From Alphaproteobacteria bacterium (GTDB lineage: Bacteria; Pseudomonadota; Alphaproteobacteria; RF32; CAG-239), in contig JAFUEX010000004.1 of the NCBI GenBank assembly GCA_017470165.1, positions 1-60,716 on the forward strand: 60,716 nucleotides of DNA, read 5' to 3'. This document shows, piece after piece, positions 24,480 to 33,696 of this stretch (the stretch's first letter is position 1; each line of letters opens with the position of its first letter). The translations under genes and the position numbers were made by a program. The notes beneath the pieces were generated by a model that was not told the DNA's origin, did no database searches, and saw only the letters and a list, made by a program, of their open reading frames with translations.

Positions 24480-26247
24480 CCAATCGGACACTTCTCTTGC
24501 CACCCTGCAGCCCAGCGAGTGGCTTGCCAAAATAACCGCAGCCGAAACCAACTACCGCGATTATCACGAAACCATCAAAAATATTCGCAAATACTACCGC
24601 AACGAGCTTAAAAAAGACAAACAGAATATTTTTTGGTCTTCGGTGGAGACCCTAAAACCGTTTTTGTATTTTCGCCGTCCGCAGCCCTTCATCGAGCGCA
24701 AGAGCAAAAGCTCTGACAAAGCGCAGACTTTGGCCTGTCGGATTTTGGAGCGTGCGCTTTTGTGGAACCTTGAGCAGTTTGATTTTGACAGCGTTATAAA
24801 ATATGCCCGCAACGATTTTCTCATTTCGGGTATGGGTTTGGCCATCGAGCGTTACAAACCCGTCTTTGGCATTATCCGAGATGCCGACGGCAGAGAGTGC
24901 GAAATCAAAATTGCCGAGCAGGTCAACACCGAATATCTTGACCCGTTGAATTTCATTGCGGATTCGGAAAAAGTAGGCATCTGGGAAGATTGCAGTTGGT
25001 TTGCCATCCGTTCTTATATGACCTTAAGCGAGGCCGTTGAGCGGTTTGGTCGCGATATCACGGCCGACTATGGTGCATCTTGCGATAATCCTTCGGCCAA
25101 AAGTGTCGAAGTTTTTGAGGTTTGGGACAAAAATTCCTCTTCTGTTTTGTATCTCAGCCGGCAGTTTCCGCATCGCTTTCTCAAAGTGATAAAATCCGGC
25201 CTGTCATTAAGCGGATTTTTCCCCATCCCCAAGCCGCTTTTGGCCTCCACCACCAACGACACCCTGTTGCCGGTGCCGGACTATTTGCAGCTCAAGCCCT
25301 TGCTCGACGAGCTCGACGGCATCACCTCGCGGATGGAAAAAACCATGAAGGCCATCAAGGTTTCCGGCTGTTACGACAACGCCTTTCCCGAGCTTGCCTC
25401 CATCCTCAACAAAGATGTCACCTTGGTAAGCGTCTCCGATTTTGACCGTCTGAAATCGGCCGGCGGCATCAAAAACATTGTCGATTTTATGCCCATCGAC
25501 CAATATGTAACCGCCCTTAGCGCTTTGGCACAGCGCCGGCAGGATATCATTGCCGCAATATACGAAACCACCGGAGTGTCGGATATTATGCGCGGCTCGT
25601 CCAATACGGCCGAAACCGCCACTGCCGTGGTCAAAAAAACGCATTTCGGCACCTTGCGCAATCAAGACCGGCAAAATGATATGAACCGTTTTATCAGCGA
25701 GATTTTTCGCCTCAAAGCGGAGATTATCTGCAACCAGTTTTCCTCCGAGCATTTGTTGGAATTTTTGCCCGAGCCCGAACGTTTCAGCCGCGAGGCAAAG
25801 CAGGCCGTAGCCTTGCTCAAGCGTGATGGCTTGCGTTCATTGGTTTTGGGGGTTGAGAACGATGCCTCTTATAATGAGAAGGATGTCTTTGATACCAACC
25901 TCTCCATTATCGGCGCGATTAACACCCTGATTAACCAGTCGTTTGATGTGGTCAGCAAACAGCCATTATTGTTGGATTTGTATCGGCAGATGTTGACCGG
26001 TTTGGTCGCCGGACTTTCCAATTCGCGACAGTACGAGAGTGTGCTGGATAGCTGTTTTGAAAAAATCGCCGCTGAGTTCGCTCAACCCGAAGCTCCCGCT
26101 CCGGTATCCGGCATTCAAGAGCAGGCTATATCGCTGCAAACCCAAAAGCAAGCCAACGATTATGCTATTAAAAAAGAGCAAAACGACCTCAAGCGCCTTG
26201 AGTTGCAGCTCAAATATAATTCTAATCAGGAAAGGACGGCCCAATGA
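24472..26247 (+). CDS. portal protein (P22-like podovirus type)
   Basis: 591 residues. NIFWSSVETLKPFLYFRRPQP is typical of podovirus portals and the protein runs through a stem/crown region with RQDIIAAIYETTGVSDIMRGSSN. The Gln/Lys-rich C-terminal helix (QAISLQTQKQANDYAIKKEQ) could be the barrel. It forms the dodecameric DNA gate at the capsid vertex. It overlaps the preceding and following genes, so the packaging genes are tightly coupled. Confidence 0.85.
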   Translation: MIDQSDTSLATLQPSEWLAKITAAETNYRDYHETIKNIRKYYRNELKKDKQNIFWSSVETLKPFLYFRRPQPFIERKSKSSDKAQTLACRILERALLWNLEQFDFDSVIKYARNDFLISGMGLAIERYKPVFGIIRDADGRECEIKIAEQVNTEYLDPLNFIADSEKVGIWEDCSWFAIRSYMTLSEAVERFGRDITADYGASCDNPSAKSVEVFEVWDKNSSSVLYLSRQFPHRFLKVIKSGLSLSGFFPIPKPLLASTTNDTLLPVPDYLQLKPLLDELDGITSRMEKTMKAIKVSGCYDNAFPELASILNKDVTLVSVSDFDRLKSAGGIKNIVDFMPIDQYVTALSALAQRRQDIIAAIYETTGVSDIMRGSSNTAETATAVVKKTHFGTLRNQDRQNDMNRFISEIFRLKAEIICNQFSSEHLLEFLPEPERFSREAKQAVALLKRDGLRSLVLGVENDASYNEKDVFDTNLSIIGAINTLINQSFDVVSKQPLLLDLYRQMLTGLVAGLSNSRQYESVLDSCFEKIAAEFAQPEAPAPVSGIQEQAISLQTQKQANDYAIKKEQNDLKRLELQLKYNSNQERTAQ

Positions 26248-26474
26248 CCTATTTTACCAAGAACTTTTCGGCGGAAGTAATCCTGCCGGACGGCAGTCGG
26301 GCAACCTCAAGTTATGAGATTGACCGCTGCCTCAAAGCCAATAATTTGGCTGCTTACAGCGACTACTCTCCCGCTTATCTCAAGCAGGTAAGAGACAATC
26401 GCGAACGAACGCGGCATCAAGAAATTTTTGCCGAATTGCTTAAACAATACAAAAAAAGGATATGGAATGACTGA
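26244..26474 (+). CDS. small prophage hypothetical protein
   Basis: 76 residues; ATGA overlap with the portal stop. Soluble, with LPDGSRATSSYEIDRC and a basic C-terminal helix (IFAELLKQYKKRIWND). No family recognised. Its place between portal and scaffold suggests a head-assembly accessory protein. Confidence 0.6.
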   Translation: MTYFTKNFSAEVILPDGSRATSSYEIDRCLKANNLAAYSDYSPAYLKQVRDNRERTRHQEIFAELLKQYKKRIWND

Positions 26475-27243
26475 AGATAAAACAGTTTCGTCCTCGCTGC
26501 CACAAGACAGCGGGGATTTTTTTATGGCTCCGTCGAGCTATGAAAAAGAATTTGCCGACGAGTTTGCCGCTCTTCCTCTCAAATGGCGGCGTTATCTAAC
26601 CATCAGAGAGGATATGTTTGCCCAAACCGTCAGCGAATTGCAAAGCCGCCTTGCCTTGTGTCAGTGGTTTGAAGAAGCCTTCCAATCACATCGCAGCGAG
26701 CTTTGCGCAAACGGCATCGCCAGCGCACAGGATTGGCTCAAGGGCATAATTGCTCTCGAGCAGGAATTTTGCCGCAATCCCGCCGAAGCCGTCAAACAAT
26801 TGGCCGCGGCCTACGGAGTGGTTTATCCCGCCTCCGCCCCCGCGACCTCATCCGCGTCACTGCAACCGCTGGACAATCTTTTGCGTGCCAAAATCATCGA
26901 GAAACAGCTTGCTGATTTTGCTTTGGACAAAGACGAGCAAGGGGAGCTCAAACACCCTTATTATCAGGACGTGATAGTCGACATTTGCCATTTGCTTTCG
27001 CACGGCGCCGCTCAAGGATTGGACGAGGCCTATGATATGGCGATTTGGCTTAATCAGTCAACTCGTAGCAAATTGTTGTCGCAACAAATACAATCCGCTC
27101 TCAAAGACAAAACCAAAGAGGCCGAAATTTCCAAAGAAGCCGCTTTTGCCGTGGTCGGCAAAAGCACACCGGAAACCAAACCCCTGACTTTGCGAGAGGA
27201 ACTGGAGCAGCGTTTTGCCGCTCTCGGGTATATCGAAAAATAA
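26467..27243 (+). CDS. putative scaffolding protein
   Basis: 258 residues. Start at 26467 with AAAGGAT, overlapping the upstream stop. Highly helical and acidic, with LREELEQRFAALGYIEK at the C terminus, a basic-acidic arrangement typical of scaffolds. Immediately upstream of the capsid gene, the normal scaffold position. No protease domain. Identification rests on position and composition. Confidence 0.6.
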   Translation: MTEDKTVSSSLPQDSGDFFMAPSSYEKEFADEFAALPLKWRRYLTIREDMFAQTVSELQSRLALCQWFEEAFQSHRSELCANGIASAQDWLKGIIALEQEFCRNPAEAVKQLAAAYGVVYPASAPATSSASLQPLDNLLRAKIIEKQLADFALDKDEQGELKHPYYQDVIVDICHLLSHGAAQGLDEAYDMAIWLNQSTRSKLLSQQIQSALKDKTKEAEISKEAAFAVVGKSTPETKPLTLREELEQRFAALGYIEK

Positions 27244-27277
27244 ATATTAATGTATTAATTTAAGAAAGGAAAAAAAT

Positions 27278-28291
27278 ATGTCTCCTAACAAAGACTATAA
27301 CGACATTTTTACATCAACTCTGGAAACCCGCACCCGCGAAATGGCGGACAACATCACTCACAACAACGCTCTGTTGAGCAAACTCAAGGAGAAGGGCAAA
27401 ATCCGCACCATCTCCGGCGGTTCCAAAATTTTGGAAGAGTTGGAGTACGGTGAAGGAGATATGGTATGGTATTCGGGTTATGATACCATTGACTATACCC
27501 CCAAACAGTTGTTTACCGCCGCAGAATATGCGATGAAATTGGCGGCGGTTCCGGTAGCTATTTCGGGTGAGGATATGTTGAAAAACTCCGGTCCCGAGCA
27601 GCTTATGGACCTGATGGAAAAACGCATCACCAACGCCGAAAAAACTATGGCCAATCAGTTGGCTTATGCCATGTACGGCGATGGCACCGCATCCAACGGC
27701 AAGGCCATCGGCGGCCTAAAATTGTTGGTGGCCGATGACCCGACCACCGGAACGGTTGGCAACATCAACCGCTCAACTTCGGGCAATGAGTTTTGGCGCA
27801 ACCAGTCGCTGAGTGCCGCCTTAAGCAAAGATAACATCTTGGAGAAAATGGGGGCGATGTATTTAGCCTGTTCGCGCGGCAAAGACAAACCGGATTTGAT
27901 TGTTACCGATGACAAGCTCTATGCCCTGATTGAGCGTGCTCTGCAGGACGGTCAGCGCTTCACCAGTCCGATTTTGGCCGAGGCCGGTTTCACCAACTTG
28001 CGCTTCAAAGGCGCCGATGTTGTGTTTGATGGCGGTTCAAACGGCTATTGTCCGGAGAATCATATGTATTTTCTCAACACCGATTACCTCTATCTGCGTC
28101 CTCATAAAGACCGCAATATGAAAGTAATCGACGGCAATCGTCTGGCGATTAACCAAGATGCAATGTACCGCATCATCGGTTGGGCCGGCAATATGACGAT
28201 GTCCAATGCTGCCTTGCAGGGTGTGTTGATTAACAGCGAAACCTCCGGCACTTCAACTTCTGACAACACTCAGGAGACCACGGGCGAGTAG
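27278..28291 (+). CDS. major capsid protein
   Basis: 337 residues, AAAGGA site. EGDMVWYSGYDTIDYTP, MKLAAVPVAISGEDMLKNSG and NQLAYAMYGDGT match HK97-fold capsid proteins of podovirus-like phages; YRIIGWAGNMTMSNA is near the end. No internal delta-domain protease site is visible. It is followed by a terminator, which would make it the most abundant structural transcript. Confidence 0.85.
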   Translation: MSPNKDYNDIFTSTLETRTREMADNITHNNALLSKLKEKGKIRTISGGSKILEELEYGEGDMVWYSGYDTIDYTPKQLFTAAEYAMKLAAVPVAISGEDMLKNSGPEQLMDLMEKRITNAEKTMANQLAYAMYGDGTASNGKAIGGLKLLVADDPTTGTVGNINRSTSGNEFWRNQSLSAALSKDNILEKMGAMYLACSRGKDKPDLIVTDDKLYALIERALQDGQRFTSPILAEAGFTNLRFKGADVVFDGGSNGYCPENHMYFLNTDYLYLRPHKDRNMKVIDGNRLAINQDAMYRIIGWAGNMTMSNAALQGVLINSETSGTSTSDNTQETTGE

Positions 28292-28334
28292 TAATTCATT
28301 CGCATAATTACGTTATCGTCTAAACCAAAACCCC

Positions 28335-28383
28335 AAGCGGCGGCTCGGCCATAAGTTATTCTATAGCTGAGCCTGCCGCTTTT
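28335..28383 (+). terminator. terminator after the capsid gene
   Basis: AAGCGGCGGCTC (28335-28346) pairs with GAGCCTGCCGCTTTT (28369-28383, one bulged base), ending in T residues. Confidence 0.75.
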
Positions 28384-28414
28384 GTTATGACATCATTTCA
28401 GGAGATATAATATT

Positions 28415-28972
28415 ATGGATTTAGATATCTACCAGCAGCTCATCGAGCAAAACAAAGCGCGCAGCAACGACGGAGTTATTGCCCGTTTTTATGACCGTGC
28501 GGTCAAAACCGGCATCATCGACGCCAATGGCATTCCGAAGTTTGCTACGGTCTGCTATTGTGAAATCCGCATCAAAGACAATACCACCGAGGTTTTTGAC
28601 CAGCCGGCCACCCAAGACAAAATCGAGCGTTTTCCGGTGGAATATGCGCGCTATCAGCTGGCCAAAAAGCAAGCGCAAACTGGTGCGGCATTGGAAAAAT
28701 TTGCCTTTTTAACCCCCGCGGAAATCGAAAGCTGCAAATATCACGGAATTTTCACCCTCGAGGCCTTGGCCGAATTGGATGAAACCAAAGCCCGCACACT
28801 TAATTTGACCGGAGAGCAGCAACTTGCCCGCCGTTTTTTGCAAAATAACCGCCAATTCAAACAAACAGCGGATATCGACCGCCTCAAACAGAGCTATGAG
28901 GATAAAATTGCCTCGCTTCAGGCTCAGATATCCTTTTTGCAACAATCTCGCCATGGGAGAAAAAAGAAATGA
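28415..28972 (+). CDS. prophage structural hypothetical protein
   Basis: 185 residues, AGGAG site. The N-terminal half is alpha/beta (KFATVCYCEIRIKDN). A helix-hairpin-like segment CKYHGIFTLEALAELDETKARTLN follows, then a coiled coil (YEDKIASLQAQISFLQQS). Similar proteins follow the capsid gene in podovirus-like genomes; function unknown. Stop overlaps the next start by 4 nt. Confidence 0.65.
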   Translation: MDLDIYQQLIEQNKARSNDGVIARFYDRAVKTGIIDANGIPKFATVCYCEIRIKDNTTEVFDQPATQDKIERFPVEYARYQLAKKQAQTGAALEKFAFLTPAEIESCKYHGIFTLEALAELDETKARTLNLTGEQQLARRFLQNNRQFKQTADIDRLKQSYEDKIASLQAQISFLQQSRHGRKKK

Positions 28973-29676
28973 AATCAATTTTAAGCCTTTGTCAGGAAGT
29001 TGCCGATTTGGCTGCGGTCAAACGGCCGGAAAGTTTGTTTAATTCATCCCTGATGTCCGACAACATTTTTTTGAGTGTGGCCAAGTCAGCCTTGGACAGT
29101 CTGTTGCGTTATGGCGATTGGCCGGAGTTGATAAAAGAGGGTATATTGCTCACCTCACCGCGCCGCAAAACTTATTTAATCTCGGAGATTTGCCCCGATT
29201 TTTATGCTTTGTTGCTCGATACCATTTATATCAAGGACACTCACGAAAAAATCATCGGCGCCATCACTCCGAAAGACTGGATGAAAAGCCGCTATTTTTA
29301 TGACAACGGTACGGCGATAAAATTTCGTCTGGCGCATAATGCGATACAATTTTTATCATTGCCAGACTATCCAGTAAAAATTGTGTTTCAGTACCGCAGT
29401 TCCGGCATCTGCAGCGATGCCAAAACTTTTGCCGTCAAATCAGAGCTCACCTCGGATGATGACATTCCGTTGTTTGACCCTTATCTGGTCAAGCTCGGCA
29501 TTCTCTGGCGCTGGCTCAAACGCAACGGGATGGATTATGCCGAGGAGTATAACGAATATGAGTTGGAGCTCAAAAAGAAGTTTGCCGCCAACTATTCACT
29601 GAGAGACATTCCGCTGGATGCTTCTGCCGATTTTCCCAACGAAGGAGTAAGGTTAAATGTTAAAGTCGTATGTTAA
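28969..29676 (+). CDS. head-tail adaptor (P22 gp4-like)
   Basis: 235 residues, GGGAG site. LCQEVADLAAVKRPESLF at the N terminus and a helical bundle with KLGILWRWLKRNGMDYAEEYNEYE resemble podovirus head-completion adaptors that sit under the portal. The place before the beta-propeller tail protein agrees. Homology by pattern only. Confidence 0.7.
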   Translation: MKSILSLCQEVADLAAVKRPESLFNSSLMSDNIFLSVAKSALDSLLRYGDWPELIKEGILLTSPRRKTYLISEICPDFYALLLDTIYIKDTHEKIIGAITPKDWMKSRYFYDNGTAIKFRLAHNAIQFLSLPDYPVKIVFQYRSSGICSDAKTFAVKSELTSDDDIPLFDPYLVKLGILWRWLKRNGMDYAEEYNEYELELKKKFAANYSLRDIPLDASADFPNEGVRLNVKVVC

Positions 29677-31213
29677 CCGCCTCAACAAATCTGTTGATAT
29701 TACTATACCTGCACCCACCGGCGGGCTCAACTTGCGCGACAACATTTCCTCTTTGGCTGCCGACGAGGCTTTGCAAATGGATAATTATATCCCTTATGAC
29801 ACCAAGGTAGCCCTGCGCCGCGGGTATGTAGATTATGTTAAGACTAACACCAAATTTTTGACATTATCTGCCTACAAAAGCAATAATATACAGCGGTTTA
29901 TCGGCATTTCGCAAGGTCAGGCCTACAATCTTACTTCTTCGGCCGGCATCAGGGTTTATGATGATGTCAGTTTCAACAACGACCGCTGTCAAACCGTTCA
30001 GTATAAAAATTATCTTTATTTTATGAACGGCAGCGACACCCCTAAGGTCTTTTATATTGATGATGACGGCGTTGAGCATTTTGGCGATTGGGGGTTTGCC
30101 GCCTCGGGGCTCAATGCTTCTTCCGTTGTTGCCGGCAGTGTATCCAAGCAGTTTTTGTGGTTTGTGGAAAAAGGACGCCTAAGATGCTGGTATGCCGCCG
30201 CAGCCGGCAACATCTCCGGCGAGCTTTTGTGCTTTGACTTAAGTCTGATATCGCGTTTCGGCGGACATTTGGTAGCGGTATGCAATTGGACCATCGACGG
30301 CGGCAACGGTATGGACGACCTTACGGTATTTATCACCTCCGAGGGCGAGGTTTTGGTTTATTCCGGTATCAATCCCAATTCGGCCGACGATTGGCAACTC
30401 AAAGGCTCCTACAAAATATCGGCACCTTTAGGTTATCGCTGTACGATGCCTTATCAGGGCGACATCGTCATCATCACTCAAGACGGCTACCTGCCGTTGT
30501 CCAAAGTGCTGTCTTTGTCCGAAGCCGGCTCCTCGTCCGCCGCCTTTTCCGATAAAATCCGCGGTTTGGTATTAGAGCGCGCCGCTTCCGGCAAAAATAA
30601 AGAAGGCTGGCAGTCGCTCACCTATACCAAGGGCGGCTATGCCATTTTCAATGTGCCAATAAGCCAAGGCTACGAACAACACGTGGTCAATCTGCTCTCC
30701 GGAGCATGGTGCCGCTTTACCGACATTAAATCGCATTGCTGGGTGGTTTATGACGACAAAATCTTTTTTGGTTCGGATTATGGCGTCTGTCAGTTTGACC
30801 ACGGATATTCCGACAATGGTGTGCGCATCCGCGGCATCGTGCGTCAGTCGTATAACAATCTCGGCTACGATGGTTTGAAAAAAATTCAGTTGCTCAATCC
30901 GCGCACCTCATCTTCCACCAAATATGCCCTGCGTATCAGCACCGATATGGACTTCCGGCAAAGTCAGTCCGGTTATTTGTTCAACATCGGTTTTTCGAGC
31001 ACCACTCCGTGGAACAAAGTGCGGTGGGCGCCGCGCAGCGATAGCGGCCAAACCAAATGGCAGACCTTCAAGGGCACCATTCGCTCCAGTTGGCTGGCCA
31101 ATTCGGCCACCGGCTACAAAGCGGGCATAGTTTTCCAAACCGAAACCCGCGGCAACCTCATCGAATGGTATGATACGGGAGTACGCTATGAGCGAGCAAC
31201 CGGCATCATGTAG
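29657..31213 (+). CDS. tail nozzle / head-stabilising beta-propeller protein (P22 gp10-like)
   Basis: 518 residues, AAGGAG site, overlapping the adaptor by 20 nt. The start PAPTGGLNLRDNISSLAADEALQMDNY is typical of podovirus tail hub proteins, and repeated beta strands (YKNYLYFMNGSDTPKVFYIDDDG; LTVFITSEGEVLVYSG) suggest a propeller. It would extend the portal-adaptor channel and carry the tail fibres. Confidence 0.75.
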   Translation: MLKSYVNRLNKSVDITIPAPTGGLNLRDNISSLAADEALQMDNYIPYDTKVALRRGYVDYVKTNTKFLTLSAYKSNNIQRFIGISQGQAYNLTSSAGIRVYDDVSFNNDRCQTVQYKNYLYFMNGSDTPKVFYIDDDGVEHFGDWGFAASGLNASSVVAGSVSKQFLWFVEKGRLRCWYAAAAGNISGELLCFDLSLISRFGGHLVAVCNWTIDGGNGMDDLTVFITSEGEVLVYSGINPNSADDWQLKGSYKISAPLGYRCTMPYQGDIVIITQDGYLPLSKVLSLSEAGSSSAAFSDKIRGLVLERAASGKNKEGWQSLTYTKGGYAIFNVPISQGYEQHVVNLLSGAWCRFTDIKSHCWVVYDDKIFFGSDYGVCQFDHGYSDNGVRIRGIVRQSYNNLGYDGLKKIQLLNPRTSSSTKYALRISTDMDFRQSQSGYLFNIGFSSTTPWNKVRWAPRSDSGQTKWQTFKGTIRSSWLANSATGYKAGIVFQTETRGNLIEWYDTGVRYERATGIM

Positions 31214-32525
31214 AATAGTTTTGGACCGCGATAAATCTGTTTTTCGCTATGTTTGTGACGGCTTGGGCTTCACCGATGATTGGATAAATGCCTGTCTGAC
31301 TTTGGGTTTTGTAGCAGGCGACAAGCTCATCGGCGGACTCATTTATCACAATATGCGGCCTAATCACGATTTATGGTGGACCATCTACACCACCGACAAA
31401 AGGTGGTGCACCAAGGCTGTACTGAAACAAATTTTCGGCCTTGCCTTCAATTATTATAACGTGCAGTGTGTGCGGCTGCTCATCAACACCGACAACGCCC
31501 CGTGCCTGAAATTGGTCGAAAGACTGGGGTTCAAGCGCGAAGGCCTGCTGCGGTGTTTTCGAGAAGATGCCGCCGACTGCTTTGTCTATTCAATCTTAAA
31601 ATCAGAAAACTTATGGAAAGGAAAAAAATCAATGAGTAAATCAATCGGCAAAATTTTGGGCGCCGGCGGCGCAACAACCGGCAACTATGGTTCGGAAACC
31701 AATCTTTTGAACTATCTCAAAAATTATAATACTGCCAATTATGACACCACGCTGAACAATTTGACGTCTTATGCCGCCAATGCTTCAGCCAATCTTAATA
31801 ATATGGGCAGCTATAATTTTGGTGTTTCCGCGTCGGATGATGCGCGTCAGCGAGCCGAAACCGCCCAATTTAATGCCTATACCAATATGTTATCGCCGCA
31901 GTTTGCCAATCAGACCGACGATTTGCAGGCAAGGCTCCTCAATCAGGGTTTAAGTGTCGGTAATCCGGCCTATCAGCGCGCCATGACCGATTTGCAAAAC
32001 AATCAAAACTCTGCTTTGACTAATGCCGCCTATCAGGCAGTAGAGGCCGGTCAGAATGCTTATTCGCAGAGCTTAAACGACCAAATAAGTGCTGCCGGTT
32101 TCACCAATTCGGCACAAAGCGGTTATATCAACCAATTGCTGTCAGCTTTGCAAAATTCGGTCTCCGGATACAATAACGCCATGAACATCTATTCGGTGCA
32201 ACATCCGGCAGACAGCCGCATCGCCCAAAACAGCTATGCCAATTCGCAAGCCCGTCAGCAGACCGGCGACGATTTTTTGCGCACGGCAGCCACCGCAGCT
32301 TTGAGTGCTTTTTCCGATGCCCGTTTAAAAGAAAATATTTTTCCCGTCGGTAAATTATTCAACGGCTTGACAGTCTATCGTTTCAATTTCAAGGGCTGTC
32401 CGTTTCCTCAAATCGGCCTCATTGCTCAAGAGGTGTGTCAGCATTACCCCGAAGCGGTTACAGTCGACAAAGACGGCTTCCTCAAGGTTGATTATAACTT
32501 AGCCTGCCGCACCAAGGAGAACTGA
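31188..32525 (+). CDS. GNAT-like domain joined to a virion protein with an S74 chaperone domain
   Basis: 445 residues. ~1-145 is GNAT-like (GDKLIGGLIYHN; LVERLGFKREG). ~150-370 is a Gln/Asn-rich helical region (LQARLLNQGLSVGNPAYQRAM) of a kind found in podovirus virion proteins. ~372-445 is an S74 intramolecular chaperone with SDARLKENI (Ser/Lys autocleavage pair kept), FKGCPFPQIGLIAQEV and VDKDGFLKVDY. Start 31188 has GGGAG. A second in-frame ATG at 31632 with AAAGGA could give a 297-residue product lacking the GNAT part, so this may be two genes fused by loss of a stop. Confidence 0.75.
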   Translation: MSEQPASCRIVLDRDKSVFRYVCDGLGFTDDWINACLTLGFVAGDKLIGGLIYHNMRPNHDLWWTIYTTDKRWCTKAVLKQIFGLAFNYYNVQCVRLLINTDNAPCLKLVERLGFKREGLLRCFREDAADCFVYSILKSENLWKGKKSMSKSIGKILGAGGATTGNYGSETNLLNYLKNYNTANYDTTLNNLTSYAANASANLNNMGSYNFGVSASDDARQRAETAQFNAYTNMLSPQFANQTDDLQARLLNQGLSVGNPAYQRAMTDLQNNQNSALTNAAYQAVEAGQNAYSQSLNDQISAAGFTNSAQSGYINQLLSALQNSVSGYNNAMNIYSVQHPADSRIAQNSYANSQARQQTGDDFLRTAATAALSAFSDARLKENIFPVGKLFNGLTVYRFNFKGCPFPQIGLIAQEVCQHYPEAVTVDKDGFLKVDYNLACRTKEN

Positions 32526-32526
32526 T

Positions 32527-33306
32527 ATGCCGTTTGACAGTGAAGGAGTATTCGTCCGCCGCCACAATTGGGAGGACGACCGGCTGAACGACATTGATAT
32601 TATGTCCGACCGCCACGATGAAGAAGACGATAATTTTGCAGACGGCCTCAGTCAGTGTTTGTTGAAAAACGGCACCTCTGCAATGTCGGGCAATCTGAAT
32701 ATGGGCAATTTTCAAATTAAAAACCTTGCCGCCGGTCAGTCTGACAATGATGCCGTAAACCTAAAACAGCTCAGCAATAAGCTGGATGACAATTCCGGCA
32801 TCATTATGGCCGTTATTAACAAGCTCACCGCCATCGGCGATATCAAAGCCTCGGTGCGTTCGGCCAATCACGACAATTGGCTGTTGTGCAACGGGCAGGA
32901 AGTCAGCCGCGATGATTATTCCGAGCTGTTTGCCCTCATCGGCGATAATTTTGGTGCCGGCAACGGAGTAACCACCTTTAATCTGCCTGATTACCGCGGC
33001 AAATTTTTGCGTGGTTTGGGCGGCAATTCGGCTGAGGACATTTACACCCCGCAAGCCGAAGGTTTGCCCAACATCACCGGAACTTATGCCGCCTCGCGCA
33101 ACGTGTGGTCAAAACCCAGTGTGACCGGATGTTTCGCCGCCAGCACTCACACCGGCTCCGATGGCTCGGATTACGGATCCAACGGTGGCAACTATAACAT
33201 CAGTTTTAACGCCGCGGGGTCTAATGCTTTGTATGGTGCATCCGAACACGTAACGCCGGAAAATATGGCCGTCAACTATTTCATCAAAGCCAAAACGGAG
33301 GACTAA
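32527..33306 (+). CDS. tail fibre protein with phage tail-collar domain
   Basis: 259 residues, AAGGAG site. LKNGTSAMSGNLNMGNFQIKNLA is a classic fibre repeat, and WLLCNGQEVSRDDYSELFALIGDNFGAG..FNLPDYRGKFLRG is the tail-collar domain. The Gly/Ser/Asn-rich C terminus probably contacts the receptor. Shares the LPNITG motif with the larger fibre protein downstream. Confidence 0.85.
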   Translation: MPFDSEGVFVRRHNWEDDRLNDIDIMSDRHDEEDDNFADGLSQCLLKNGTSAMSGNLNMGNFQIKNLAAGQSDNDAVNLKQLSNKLDDNSGIIMAVINKLTAIGDIKASVRSANHDNWLLCNGQEVSRDDYSELFALIGDNFGAGNGVTTFNLPDYRGKFLRGLGGNSAEDIYTPQAEGLPNITGTYAASRNVWSKPSVTGCFAASTHTGSDGSDYGSNGGNYNISFNAAGSNALYGASEHVTPENMAVNYFIKAKTED

Positions 33307-33310
33307 GCCC

Positions 33311-33676
33311 ATGGTAGGAAAAATAATGCCCGATTATATCCAAATCCGCCAAGGTGATAACTTTACCATTGCCTTGCAGTTTCGCGATTATCAAAGCGGC
33401 AAGTTCATTGATTTGACTAATGCCTCGCTCAAAATGCAGGTGCGGGTCAAATCTTCCGGCAAAGCGGTATTGAGCAAAACCGGCCTTATTGATGATGCCG
33501 TCATGGGCAAGGCGCATTTGGCATTATTGCCCGCCGACAGCAAAAATTTGAGCCTCGACGAGGATTATGTCGCCGACATCCAAATAACTTTTGCCAACGG
33601 CGAGGTGCACACCGTCTATCCGGCCGATGTGACCAAGGTTGCCGCCTTCATCGTCACAGCCAATGTCACCGAATAA
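33311..33676 (+). CDS. small tail/baseplate-like protein
   Basis: 121 residues, GGAGG site. All-beta with IQIRQGDNFTIALQFRDYQSG at the start; resembles BppU-type N-terminal domains that anchor fibres or receptor-binding proteins. Placed between two fibre genes. Tentative. Confidence 0.55.
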   Translation: MVGKIMPDYIQIRQGDNFTIALQFRDYQSGKFIDLTNASLKMQVRVKSSGKAVLSKTGLIDDAVMGKAHLALLPADSKNLSLDEDYVADIQITFANGEVHTVYPADVTKVAAFIVTANVTE

Positions 33677-33696
33677 CCCAAACCAAAGGAGTTGTA

